Shown piece by piece: positions 25,594 to 33,596 of a DNA stretch of 64,000 nucleotides; within the stretch, counting starts at the first letter, position 1, and each line of letters begins with the position of its first letter. A model generated the notes under the pieces. That model did not search any database. It was not told where the DNA came from and saw only the letters and a program-made list of their open reading frames with translations. A program made the position numbers and the translations under genes. The DNA comes from SAR324 cluster bacterium (GTDB lineage Bacteria > SAR324 > NAC60-12), in the NCBI GenBank assembly GCA_028281495.1, contig JANQJU010000044.1:99571-163570 (forward strand). The letters are read 5' to 3'.

Positions 25594-26391
25594 ATGACCC
25601 CAGACCAGTTAGCCTTAGAATTGGAAACCTTCAAAGGACAATTGCAATCGTTCATCCTCCGAATGACGGCAAGTGTGCAAGACACCGAAGATATCGTGCA
25701 GGAGGCCTACCTCAAAGCACATTCCAGAATGGATACGTTTCGAGGCGAATCCTCTCTCAAAACGTGGGTGTTTGCCATTGCTTCCAACTTGGCAAAAGAC
25801 TTCTTGAAATCCAAAAAACGCTGGCCTGAAAATGTAACCGATATTTGCAGAGAAGCTGCAATGCGCAATCCACAGTTTTTCCAAGAAGCCATGCACCTCC
25901 GGGAAACCTCACCTCAAGGAGATTTTGAGATCAAGGAGCACATTGCCTTTTGTTTCACGTGTGTGTCGAAATCACTCCCTTTAGAACAACAACTCACCTT
26001 GCTGTTAAAAGACGTATACGGATTCAGCCTCAAGGAAATTGCGCAGATCCTTCACCAAACCGACGCCATGGTAAAATACTATTTGCATGGCGGACGCACC
26101 AAGATGATCGAAATTTTCGACAACCGTTGTTCACTGATCAATAAAGACGGAATCTGCCATCAATGCACAGAATTGAACGGTATCTTCAATCCCAAGCAAC
26201 AAACCCAAGAGGAATTGATGAAGATCCACATGGTGAAAGAGGCGAAAAACCAAAGCAAAGAAAATCTCTTCGAACTCCGCATGAAAATCCTACAAGATCT
26301 GGATCCGTTCGAATCCGGTGCTGCCCACTTGCAACTGCATCACCTGGAGCACAACCGACAGGTCATGGAACAGTATTTAGAAGAAAATTAA
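25594..26391 (+). CDS. ECF-type RNA polymerase sigma factor with Cys-rich tail
   Basis: Region 2 is visible as FILRMTASVQDTEDIVQEAY and a following TFRGESSLKTWVFAIASN. Region 4 is seen in LKDVYGFSLKEIAQILHQT with the YLHGGRTKM recognition helix. Beyond region 4 there is an extension of about 90 residues with CSLINKDGICHQCTEL, three cysteines that could bind a metal or sense redox, followed by a helical tail. Extensions of this kind can regulate ECF factors. ATG at 25594 follows AAGGA at 5 nt spacing; earlier in-frame starts (25564 GTG, 25579 ATG) lack a site. No adjacent anti-sigma factor gene is seen. Confidence 0.88.
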   Translation: MTPDQLALELETFKGQLQSFILRMTASVQDTEDIVQEAYLKAHSRMDTFRGESSLKTWVFAIASNLAKDFLKSKKRWPENVTDICREAAMRNPQFFQEAMHLRETSPQGDFEIKEHIAFCFTCVSKSLPLEQQLTLLLKDVYGFSLKEIAQILHQTDAMVKYYLHGGRTKMIEIFDNRCSLINKDGICHQCTELNGIFNPKQQTQEELMKIHMVKEAKNQSKENLFELRMKILQDLDPFESGAAHLQLHHLEHNRQVMEQYLEEN

Positions 26392-26592
26392 TAATTCCCC
26401 TATCATTTCTTGCCTCACAATCGTCTAAGACAACAAATTCTCCAAAGCGTCCTATGAGTGCCGTCATTCGGACAATGTCATTCGGGTGTTGAGGAGTTCC
26501 GGAGAAGCCTGTACGGGTGTCGGATTTTCACCAAAAAACATCCGGTTTCCACTCAATTTTCAATCACCATTCCACCACAAAGGAGCGATACC

Positions 26593-27081
26593 ATGAGTCA
26601 ATTTTCTTCCAATCCTTCAGCATCCCCAGATGGAAAAGCGACGACCGTAAAAGAAACGTTCAGTCGAGAAACCTCTGTCCGTATCGATATTCAAGCCGCC
26701 CCTGCTATTGTCTGGGCCTTGCTCACCAATGCTTCCGACTTTGCCCGGTGGAACTCGACCATCGTTTCATTGGAAGGAGAAATTCGGTTGGGAGGCACAA
26801 TTAAGCTCAAATCCACGTTGGATGAAAAACGGACGTTCACACTCAAAGTGAAGGTGTTTGAACCGGAAAAACAAATGGTTTGGGGCGATGGCAAGGGAAA
26901 CCGAGTGTATACTCTCACCTCGGGGGATTCCGGCGCGGTCACTCTCTCGATGACGGAAAAAATCGGAGGCCTGATGTTCCCCCTTTACAGCAAGTATATT
27001 CCTTTCTTTGATGAATCCTTCGAACACTTTGTTACCGATCTCAAGAAAGAAGCAGAAACGATTCACAATACGAAAAATTAA
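26593..27081 (+). CDS. SRPBCC family protein
   Basis: The 162-residue protein has the START/Bet v1-like pattern used by polyketide cyclases and lipid-binding proteins: SVRIDIQAAPAIVWALLTNA, then DFARWNSTI, a run of strands, and a C-terminal helix (SFEHFVTDLKKEAETI). Such proteins bind hydrophobic ligands in a cavity; some assist stress responses. ATG at 26593 follows AAAGGAG; the frame is open from 26458 but without a start signal. It lies 200 bp after the ECF sigma gene on the same strand and may be one of its targets, but no matching promoter is visible before it. Confidence 0.85.
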   Translation: MSQFSSNPSASPDGKATTVKETFSRETSVRIDIQAAPAIVWALLTNASDFARWNSTIVSLEGEIRLGGTIKLKSTLDEKRTFTLKVKVFEPEKQMVWGDGKGNRVYTLTSGDSGAVTLSMTEKIGGLMFPLYSKYIPFFDESFEHFVTDLKKEAETIHNTKN

Positions 27082-27086
27082 AATCC

Positions 27087-27122
27087 ATCCTACCCCACCT
27101 GGGGTGTCCAATGAGGTAGGAT
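27087..27122. terminator. Hairpin between convergent genes
   Basis: ATCCTACC (27087-27094) pairs with GGTAGGAT (27115-27122), and an inner CCCC-ACCT-GGGG hairpin sits inside (27093-27104). The element lies just after the SRPBCC stop and before the 3' end of the minus-strand haem protein gene, as expected for a two-way terminator. No U-tract is present. Confidence 0.5.
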
Positions 27123-27143
27123 CTTGCGGAGAGCCTGTGCCTC

Positions 27144-28355
27144 TTACTCCTCAAACGGATTGGAAAAATCCGGATTGTTGATAAAAGTCTCATCGGTCAA
27201 TGCTTCGAGAAATGCGATGAGATCTTCAATCTCTTGCTCTGTCACTGCAAACCCACGAATCAATCCAGATTTGAGCGGACTGAGGCGACCGTCTCCCGCG
27301 TTGGGTCCACTTTCGGTCAACGTGCCTCCACGAGCATAATGCCGAATGACCTCGCGTAAGGTGGCGAGGCTGCCATCGTGCATGTAAGGTGCGGTCACTG
27401 CCACGTTTCGCAAACTCTGAGGGCGGAACAATCCCCGATCCCTGGGATCGAGGGTCAGATCATACAACCCTTGATCCACGGCAGGGTAGCTGCCTTCTCC
27501 ATCCACATTGTACAAACCGTTGTTGAAGAAGGGGAAGGTGATCGACCCAGCATCGGTTCTGGAATCGCGATACGATACGGAAAAATTGATTCCTGAGTGG
27601 CAATGGAAACACTCCATCTTTTCACTATTGAACAAACGCAATCCACGCACTTGCTGCTCGGTCAAAGCGGAACTGTCCCCATTCAGAAACCGATCATACG
27701 GGCTGTCCCCGCTGACCAAGGTGCGCATGAAACTTGCCAAAGCAAACACAATCTTGTTGATTGTAGCCCCGCTCTCGCTATCGGGAAATGCTTCTTGGAA
27801 CAGACGTTGATAGAGTGCATCGCTGTCAAAGCGGGCTAAGACTTCTGCCTGAACACTATCAATCACCCCAAGCTCAATCGGATTATCCGAAAGGATGGGC
27901 ACTTTAAGTTGGTCTTCCACATCCACAAAACCATTGTTGCTCCAAGTCAATGTGGAGTGATACACCGCATTCCCCAAACCTTGGCTATTGCGTACTAATA
28001 CATGCCCTGTCGACCCGGTCGGAGTGATTTCACCGTCAGAAAACGCGAGTTCTTGAAGATGGCAAGAAGCACAAGCTTGGGTTTGATTCCCTGACAGACG
28101 TTGGTCATAAAAGAGACGATGCCCCAAGGTAATTTTCTCTTGCGTCAAGGGGTTGTAGTCAGGAATAGCAGGAATTTCAAAATGATCCGGAAGCTTCAGC
28201 AACTCACGAAGGGCTTGGCCTTCATTCGTTGGATTCGGTTCGCTTGTGGAATCGTTGCCAGAACTGCCGTCGCAAGCGATCAACCCCATCGATACCAGTA
28301 AAAGCCCGACGAGAACCTGAAACCCTCGCCTTGCCATGTGTTTATCCATTTTCAT
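27144..28355 (-). CDS. mbnH: MbnH-type di-haem c peroxidase-like lipoprotein
   Basis: A lipobox signal peptide (LLVSMGLIAC) is followed by two haem c binding motifs, CASCH (residues 95-99) and CFHCH (249-253), in a MauG/cytochrome c peroxidase-type frame with PYMHDGSLATLREVIRHY near the end. In characterised MbnH proteins the di-haem centre oxidises a tryptophan of the partner MbnP to kynurenine, allowing copper binding. The adjacent upstream gene here is of the MbnP type, so the same reaction is inferred. ATG at 28355 follows AGAGGAATCA; the longer frame overlaps the MbnP stop. The symbol is by analogy only. Confidence 0.87.
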   Translation of the reverse strand: MKMDKHMARRGFQVLVGLLLVSMGLIACDGSSGNDSTSEPNPTNEGQALRELLKLPDHFEIPAIPDYNPLTQEKITLGHRLFYDQRLSGNQTQACASCHLQELAFSDGEITPTGSTGHVLVRNSQGLGNAVYHSTLTWSNNGFVDVEDQLKVPILSDNPIELGVIDSVQAEVLARFDSDALYQRLFQEAFPDSESGATINKIVFALASFMRTLVSGDSPYDRFLNGDSSALTEQQVRGLRLFNSEKMECFHCHSGINFSVSYRDSRTDAGSITFPFFNNGLYNVDGEGSYPAVDQGLYDLTLDPRDRGLFRPQSLRNVAVTAPYMHDGSLATLREVIRHYARGGTLTESGPNAGDGRLSPLKSGLIRGFAVTEQEIEDLIAFLEALTDETFINNPDFSNPFEE

Positions 28356-28381
28356 TGATTCCTCTTCGATTGATCTGGTTT

Positions 28382-29395
28382 TCATTGATACGAAAACACT
28401 GCGTTGGTTGCAGCATCAGCCAACCCCGACGTTTCATCCAAGCCCAGATTCTGGAAAATGGGGCCACAATCCGGTTGTGTATCGGAAGGCGACGAATGAC
28501 ACGCCACCCCCGGGCCTTCTCCAAGAATCTCGAAGGGTGGCTCCGTATCAACAATGGGAGCTACAAACACCAAATCGTTGAGCAAAGAGGAGATGTCCAC
28601 TGTCACAATTTGGGTCGTGGGATCGAAGTCATCCAAGAACACCGTGGGAGTATTGACATAACCACAGGATTCGCGATCTGTCAGAGCCAAGGCACCATCA
28701 CCGCCGCAATCGCGGCTGCCGACATGCAAATAACCTTCTCCAGAAGTACTTTCGCCATCTTCTACCGTAAAATTCATCACAAAGTGACGGTAACCACTGG
28801 CCCAAGACCAATACATCTCAGCCAGCGGGCTAGGTGCTCCTTCTGCGGTATTGTTTGCGATCACATCTTTCATGACGGCTTGAGGCACTCCCACATCAAA
28901 TGTCACACGAGCCACAGGGATATCGGCTCGCATGCCAGAGATGTCCGTATTGGTGCGCGCAGTCCCTTCACTAAACGCGATTGCAGAACCGACACATGCC
29001 CCTGATGTGTTGCTTGTCAAATCGATCAGGGACACCGACCCGGCATCGCTATGATATTGAAACTCGTCGGAATCAAGGGACAGGGCAATTTTGTTGTTTG
29101 CTGCATCGTAAAACTGCAGATTGCTGATATAAAAACGCAAATCACTGATTCCTACTGAGTTTTGTTGGTCAGGCCCCAGCCCGGTTAGCACATCATCGCA
29201 ACCCACCACACGCGAGCCATCCACCGCAGCAAAATTCAATGAAAAGGGAGTCATTGCCACTGCATTGTCATCATCGTCATTACCGCCGGAGGAACATCCG
29301 ACCATGATGAAGAGACACGAGCAGAACACCACCCAACTGAATGGATTTCGCGTAAAATAATCCATTTTATCAAAAAAACTTTGATTTTTTTCCAT
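28382..29395 (-). CDS. mbnP: MbnP-type copper-binding lipoprotein (metallo-mystery pair, four-Cys motif)
   Basis: The lipobox (LFIMVGC, Cys34) is followed by the pattern of MbnP family proteins: LNFAAVDGSRVVGCDD, GISDLRFYISNLQFYD, SGACVGS, and the conserved EMYWSWASGYRHFVMNF, whose Trp residues include the likely kynurenine site. Later cysteines occur in RDCGG, ESCGYV, VACHSS and PDCGP. Family members bind copper in the periplasm after modification by MbnH. The gene is 26 bp upstream of the MbnH-type gene in the same direction. ATG at 29395 follows AGGAG. An Asp-rich linker (GNDDDDN) follows the lipid anchor. Confidence 0.87.
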   Translation of the reverse strand: MEKNQSFFDKMDYFTRNPFSWVVFCSCLFIMVGCSSGGNDDDDNAVAMTPFSLNFAAVDGSRVVGCDDVLTGLGPDQQNSVGISDLRFYISNLQFYDAANNKIALSLDSDEFQYHSDAGSVSLIDLTSNTSGACVGSAIAFSEGTARTNTDISGMRADIPVARVTFDVGVPQAVMKDVIANNTAEGAPSPLAEMYWSWASGYRHFVMNFTVEDGESTSGEGYLHVGSRDCGGDGALALTDRESCGYVNTPTVFLDDFDPTTQIVTVDISSLLNDLVFVAPIVDTEPPFEILGEGPGVACHSSPSDTQPDCGPIFQNLGLDETSGLADAATNAVFSYQ

Positions 29396-29581
29396 GAGAC
29401 TCCTGATTTTAAAAAATATTGAAAGATCACAATTTTAAGAATAGAAAATCTATTTTTAAATGAATTTTAAACAGAAAAAATAGACAGAACTATCCATTGA
29501 GCCAGAAAGGCTTTTTAGGCTTACTTTTCGCTGCAAAACTCCCCCTTTGCTAGAGTTTCAGCAGCACATTTTTCAGATAGT

Positions 29582-30013
29582 TCAATTGGGATATACAGAA
29601 AACTCAGGGGGTGCCCGCATCGGACGATTGACCAACCATGCCTCTTGGTCTATGTGCGGAAACTCTCGAAATACTACAGGGGGGAATGGATACTGGGGGG
29701 TTGCAAAACTTGTCAGAGAGGCTTTTGCAAGAGTGGGGTTCCAACTGCTCCAGAGTTCGAAAATAGGGCACTCTGGCGGCAATGAATGATCATCGTTTGA
29801 TGTGGGACGCTCTAACGGGAACGGAGTCTTACAAGCCAATTGGTTCACCAATGCTTGCCATTGCCAATCGTCCACAAAGGCAGGAAATGCGAATCCAAAC
29901 TGATGTTGAACATGTACTGTGACTAAGCTCAACCAGACTGCTAAGTAGCCTGCCATAAAAGCCGATAAGCCTTTACGGAATAGCCGTACTCCCATCGATC
30001 TAAACGAATTCAT
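29582..30013 (-). CDS. Small membrane/secreted protein upstream of the MbnP gene, 143 aa
   Basis: No firm family. One hydrophobic segment lies near the N-terminus (SAFMAGYLAVWLSLVTV), followed by His-containing HVQHQFGF, two cysteines (QLACKTP, PPECPIFE) and a conserved-looking end (RPMRAPPEF). The His/Cys content and position upstream of the MbnP/MbnH pair, in the same direction, suggest a copper-related periplasmic role, but this is inference. AAGGTG precedes ATG at 30013. The gap to the MbnP gene (29396-29581) is AT-rich and likely holds a separate promoter for the pair. Confidence 0.6.
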   Translation of the reverse strand: MNSFRSMGVRLFRKGLSAFMAGYLAVWLSLVTVHVQHQFGFAFPAFVDDWQWQALVNQLACKTPFPLERPTSNDDHSLPPECPIFELWSSWNPTLAKASLTSFATPQYPFPPVVFREFPHIDQEAWLVNRPMRAPPEFSVYPN

Positions 30014-30370
30014 TCAAATACACCTTAAAGCATAAATTCATAAATTTTTATCCAAGTTTCCCTTAGCAACTAGGATTTAAATTTACAAGTTCGCAAAATT
30101 TATCAGTATTTAATTTTAAAAAAATTTAAGCATATCTCATGAATTATGACTTTAGTTTTATAAAAAACACTCGATTAATATTTAGTGTTATTTATTTGCT
30201 TTAGCTACAAGGCTTTGATAGCTTCGCCACAAGCGATGAGAACTTTTCATCACAAGCGGTGAATCTATTCTAGACAGCATCTTGATGAAGAAACACAAGG
30301 AGGATACATTGAAAAAAATGGATTTCTCTCAACACTCTGCTTCCTATCGCTTCAATGAAAAGGACCAACC
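30014..30370. other. AT-rich divergent intergenic region
   Basis: This 357-bp gap separates the minus-strand copper-related genes from the plus-strand Uma2 gene. Positions 30030-30200 are very AT-rich and probably contain promoters for both sides. An imperfect 23-bp direct repeat (30223-30245 and 30246-30268, sharing TTC..CACAAGCG.TGA) follows. No gene or RNA is recognised. Confidence 0.6.
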
Positions 30371-31144
30371 ATGTTAGTCACAAACTCGATTCCCAAGATT
30401 TCCAAACCGTCGGAAGACAAAGCGGATGCCTCCTCCACAGGCAAAAAAAAGCCGGTCTTCTACCCAGAATCTGATGGAAAACCAATGGCTGAAACTGATG
30501 TCCACCGTAGCTTATTATTGAGCCTCGTTGGGGTATTCCAATATGTATTTCCTGATGCCTACGTTTCGGGAAACATCTGTTTGTATTATGAGGAAGGCAA
30601 TCCCAAAAAAATGATTTCCCCGGATGTGCTGCTGTGCCGATCACAACACCGGGAAATGAAGCGTGTGTATTTTGCTTGGGAGTCGAATGCCCAACTCGAT
30701 TTAGTGATCGAGCTGAGTTCTAAATCCACTAAAAAAACGGATCATCATAAGAAAAAACGCCTCTATGCAGAGATTCTTCAAGTCCCCTACTATGTCATTT
30801 TCGATCCCGAAGCATGGACGCTTGACGCATTTGTTTTACAAGGGGATGAATATCAGGACCTCCCAATCAAAAACGGACGATGCCATTTAGATGCTTTGAA
30901 TGTCAGCGTTGGCATCGATCCGGATGTTTACCTAAGGGTGTTTGATCATCAGGGTACCCCTGTCCTCACAACCGATGAGCGGGCAGAAAATGCAGAAGAA
31001 CGGGCAGAAAATGCAGAAGAACGGGCAGAAAATGCAGAAGAACGAGCGGAAAATGCCAGAAAACAGGCCACACAGTATCAGCAAGAAAACCAGGACCTTC
31101 GAGAAGAATTAGAAGCCTTACGCCGTCAATTACTTTTGAAGTAA
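30371..31144 (+). CDS. Uma2-family (DUF820) PD-(D/E)XK endonuclease-like protein
   Basis: The protein has the Uma2 frame: an N-terminal region with FYPESDGKPMAETDVH, then PKKMISPDVLL and LDLVIELSSKST, which hold the Asp and Glu-x-x-x-Lys-type residues of a PD-(D/E)XK site, and VPYYVIFDP. Members are common in cyanobacteria and many environmental bacteria; most have no known function. The C-terminus is a Glu/Ala/Arg-rich coiled coil with four exact or near-exact seven-residue units (ERAENAE) from 21-bp repeats at 30977-31060. AAAAGGACC precedes the start. It opens a run of plus-strand genes. Confidence 0.88.
   Translation: MLVTNSIPKISKPSEDKADASSTGKKKPVFYPESDGKPMAETDVHRSLLLSLVGVFQYVFPDAYVSGNICLYYEEGNPKKMISPDVLLCRSQHREMKRVYFAWESNAQLDLVIELSSKSTKKTDHHKKKRLYAEILQVPYYVIFDPEAWTLDAFVLQGDEYQDLPIKNGRCHLDALNVSVGIDPDVYLRVFDHQGTPVLTTDERAENAEERAENAEERAENAEERAENARKQATQYQQENQDLREELEALRRQLLLK
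30977..31060 (+). repeat. Four 21-bp repeats coding a heptad coiled coil
   Basis: Units start at 30977, 30998, 31019 and 31040 and encode ERAENAE heptads at the end of the Uma2-family protein. Their near-identity at DNA level indicates recent expansion. Confidence 0.9.
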
Positions 31145-31282
31145 ACCGCCAGAAACCTTTTTTCTCTTCCGATGGAATTTTAACGACATTGTCCTGAAGG
31201 CGAGAATTCGCAAACCGAGGCCAAAGAATTGCATTTCTTAAAGTAATGTTTCTTGTTTTCGTTATCGATTTGTAGTTTTCGT

Positions 31283-31831
31283 ATGCTGATTCCAATGTTC
31301 CGTTCTCGAATCCTAGATTTCTTGGTCAAAGCCTTGGTCCTCATGATCCCTTTGATCGGCCTTTTCTCTCAAACGTCCTCTGCCGAATTTGTTTACTCAG
31401 GTCTGATTGGAGGAATTGATCGGGGCGACGGGGCGGCATTGCCTACATTAGGACTGAAGTTAGCATTTGATGCTCAAAGTGGAGTGGAAATCACCTACGC
31501 ACGGGGGGCGATCAAAAGTGAGGGCTTATTTTTAGAAAAAGAACGCCTGCTGACCGTGGGATATCGCAAAATCGTGAGCAATGCGGCATTTGATCCGTTT
31601 TTAGGAATAGGGGTTGGGATAGCAAATGCCGTCAGCGAAGCCCAAGGACGTAACGAATCGGTCAATAATCCAGCCGTCAATGTGAGTGCAGGACTCAACT
31701 GGATGCTCAGCACCAACTTTGGGTTGAAAACCGGAGTCGATGCCTTTGTCATACCGGTTGGGAATGTGAATCCAATTTATGCGATTGGAATTCGCAACTT
31801 CTGGTATCTGGGCATTGAAGTTATCTTTTAA
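31283..31831 (+). CDS. Exported barrel-like protein
   Basis: A signal peptide (ALVLMIPLIGLFSQTSSA) is followed by a body of about 150 residues with alternating hydrophobic strands and Gly-rich turns (LLTVGYRKIVSNA, FLGIGVGIANAV, GLNWMLSTNFGLKTGVDAF). It ends in the terminal phenylalanine typical of outer-membrane beta barrels (YLGIEVIF). I take it as a small outer-membrane barrel of the OmpW/porin-like type without a family name. No clear Shine-Dalgarno site is seen; ATG at 31283 or 31295 are the realistic starts. The next exported gene follows 18 bp later and is likely cotranscribed. Confidence 0.65.
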   Translation: MLIPMFRSRILDFLVKALVLMIPLIGLFSQTSSAEFVYSGLIGGIDRGDGAALPTLGLKLAFDAQSGVEITYARGAIKSEGLFLEKERLLTVGYRKIVSNAAFDPFLGIGVGIANAVSEAQGRNESVNNPAVNVSAGLNWMLSTNFGLKTGVDAFVIPVGNVNPIYAIGIRNFWYLGIEVIF

Positions 31832-31849
31832 TACAGCCAGTTGATCATT

Positions 31850-32329
31850 ATGTTGTCAGGTTCATTGTTGAAATTGCGTTGGCTGCTGATGGTTCCGTTT
31901 TTGTGCAGTATCGGAGCGACTTCTTCCAAGGCATTCGAAGCTTCATTAGGCATTCCGATTCCTGGGGGGATTCCCAATTCGTTGTATGTATTTGGAGGGC
32001 CGATCAACGGAACCACACTGAAAGTACAAACGGATTCCAATTGGGAATTTACCGGATTTTTTGGGGATATAGGGTTGGTGTCTGTTGAGAAATTAGAATC
32101 GGTCGGTAAGAGCGTTTTTGGCGAGGGAGACGTGTACATGATTGTTGGGGGATCCATCCCTTTGGCCCTCAATGTGGGCGCTGGCCTCTATTTGGTCCAA
32201 ACAGACAGTTTTGCTTTACGTGCCCAGTATGTATCTTTGGTGACGGGCGGGGGAACGGTTCTGGGTACCGATTCTGCCGGGCCGCTCATCATTGCTTGGC
32301 CATCCATCTTGGTGTCTTACCGCTTTTGA
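31850..32329 (+). CDS. Exported hypothetical protein, 159 aa
   Basis: A short N-terminal signal peptide (WLLMVPFLCSIGATSSKA) precedes strands rich in Gly and aromatic residues (FEASLGIPIPGGIPNSLYVF, GAGLYLVQTDSFALRAQYV). It ends in SYRF, an outer-membrane-type terminal residue. It is probably a second small barrel or a periplasmic beta protein. No family is recognised and no good ribosome binding site is visible, so translation may be coupled to the preceding gene, whose stop is only about 18 bp upstream. Confidence 0.6.
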   Translation: MLSGSLLKLRWLLMVPFLCSIGATSSKAFEASLGIPIPGGIPNSLYVFGGPINGTTLKVQTDSNWEFTGFFGDIGLVSVEKLESVGKSVFGEGDVYMIVGGSIPLALNVGAGLYLVQTDSFALRAQYVSLVTGGGTVLGTDSAGPLIIAWPSILVSYRF

Positions 32330-32437
32330 TCAATGGCACGGCTAGCATCTCCCCGCAAACACAAACACCCCTTATTGCGGGATTAGAAACGGGCATCAGG
32401 CCGTGCCCATCCATCCACTTTAGTTGGAGGACTTCTT

Positions 32438-33577
32438 ATGAACTTCTCAAATAGCGGACAAAACAAGACTTTTCTGAATGGGTTCCAACGCAGTTTCGTT
32501 GTGGGAATCTGTATGACAGTCCTCACCGGATTTGCCCTGTTCACCTCAAATGGAACTTTTTTGAAATGGGACATTGAAGACGGTGACACCATCAATTTTA
32601 TCCTGAATCCTTCCAACTGTGATTGTGATTTGACGGAATCGGAAATTCGCGGAGTCTTTCTGAATTCATTTGGAAAGTGGAATGAAGTCAATGGGTCATT
32701 TTTTCAATTTGGCGATCTTGAGGAAGAATCCCCATCCCTCTTTGAGGACGATCCCAGCCTCAGTTCCACTGAACCCGAATTTGATGACGGTCTGAACGTG
32801 ATTGGTTTTAGCGATGATGTTCCTTCGCCGTTTGCTGGTTTTGCCCGATTTAAAGTGGAAGGCGACCATATTGTGGAAGCGGATGTTTTTTTAGCCAGTG
32901 GGTTGGATTACAACCTGAAAACTCTCGAATCTCTGGTAACGCACGAGTTGGGACATACGTTGGGCCTCGGCCATGATCATGCAGACGTGGAATCCGTAAT
33001 GTCTTATGGAAGAGACAATGAACGTTTACGTCTTGGAGTGGATGACATCATTGGGCTGATTACCCTGTATCCCGAATCGGGTAAAGAGCCGAAGCCCGAC
33101 TTTGGCTGTTCCACGATCCTGCCTATCGATGGGAGTCCTCCTTTTTTTGATCAAGCCTTGATCAATTTCCTGTTGTGGCTCGGTCTGATGTGGCTCCTTT
33201 TGAGCGTGACGAAGCATCGCATCAAGAAGTCTTCAGGCGATTCCACGCTTTCCTCATTTTATAAAGGGGTATTTGTCGGAGGGGGATTGTTGATCGGGAT
33301 GGCGGCTTGTGCGGATCTCATCGAAACCGAAGATGAATCATCGCGTTCCTCGAATCCACAAGCTCGATTGTTTCCGAATCCCTTGTTACGATCCATCCAT
33401 TCTCAAGGAAAATCCAACCAACAAGCGCTGTCATTTTATATCCCCAAAACCTCCCACTCTCGAAGCATTCAGGAAACCTCCCCCGGTCCTTTGGTAGAGG
33501 GTGGGGATTCATTCACTTTGGGACGGCCCGATATCATTGGAAACAAATATACGTTTTTCTGCCCCAGGGGGGATTGA
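32438..33577 (+). CDS. Matrixin-type (M10) metalloprotease with a membrane tail
   Basis: An N-terminal hydrophobic stretch (FVVGICMTVLTGFALFTS) is followed by a zinc metalloprotease domain. The zinc motif HELGHTLGLGH (residues 169-179) and the Met-turn SVMSYG are both intact, as in M10/matrixin proteases. An acidic region precedes the motif (EEESPSLFEDDPS). After the domain come a membrane helix (FLLWLGLMWLLLSV, about residues 246-260), a short basic loop and a second hydrophobic stretch (GVFVGGGLLIGMAACA), then a low-complexity tail. GGAGG precedes the ATG. Members cleave proteins in the envelope or outside the cell; the target is unknown. It ends 20 bp before the convergent sensor-kinase gene. 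Confidence 0.87.
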   Translation: MNFSNSGQNKTFLNGFQRSFVVGICMTVLTGFALFTSNGTFLKWDIEDGDTINFILNPSNCDCDLTESEIRGVFLNSFGKWNEVNGSFFQFGDLEEESPSLFEDDPSLSSTEPEFDDGLNVIGFSDDVPSPFAGFARFKVEGDHIVEADVFLASGLDYNLKTLESLVTHELGHTLGLGHDHADVESVMSYGRDNERLRLGVDDIIGLITLYPESGKEPKPDFGCSTILPIDGSPPFFDQALINFLLWLGLMWLLLSVTKHRIKKSSGDSTLSSFYKGVFVGGGLLIGMAACADLIETEDESSRSSNPQARLFPNPLLRSIHSQGKSNQQALSFYIPKTSHSRSIQETSPGPLVEGGDSFTLGRPDIIGNKYTFFCPRGD

Positions 33578-33596
33578 AAGCGAAGCTTGAAAACCA

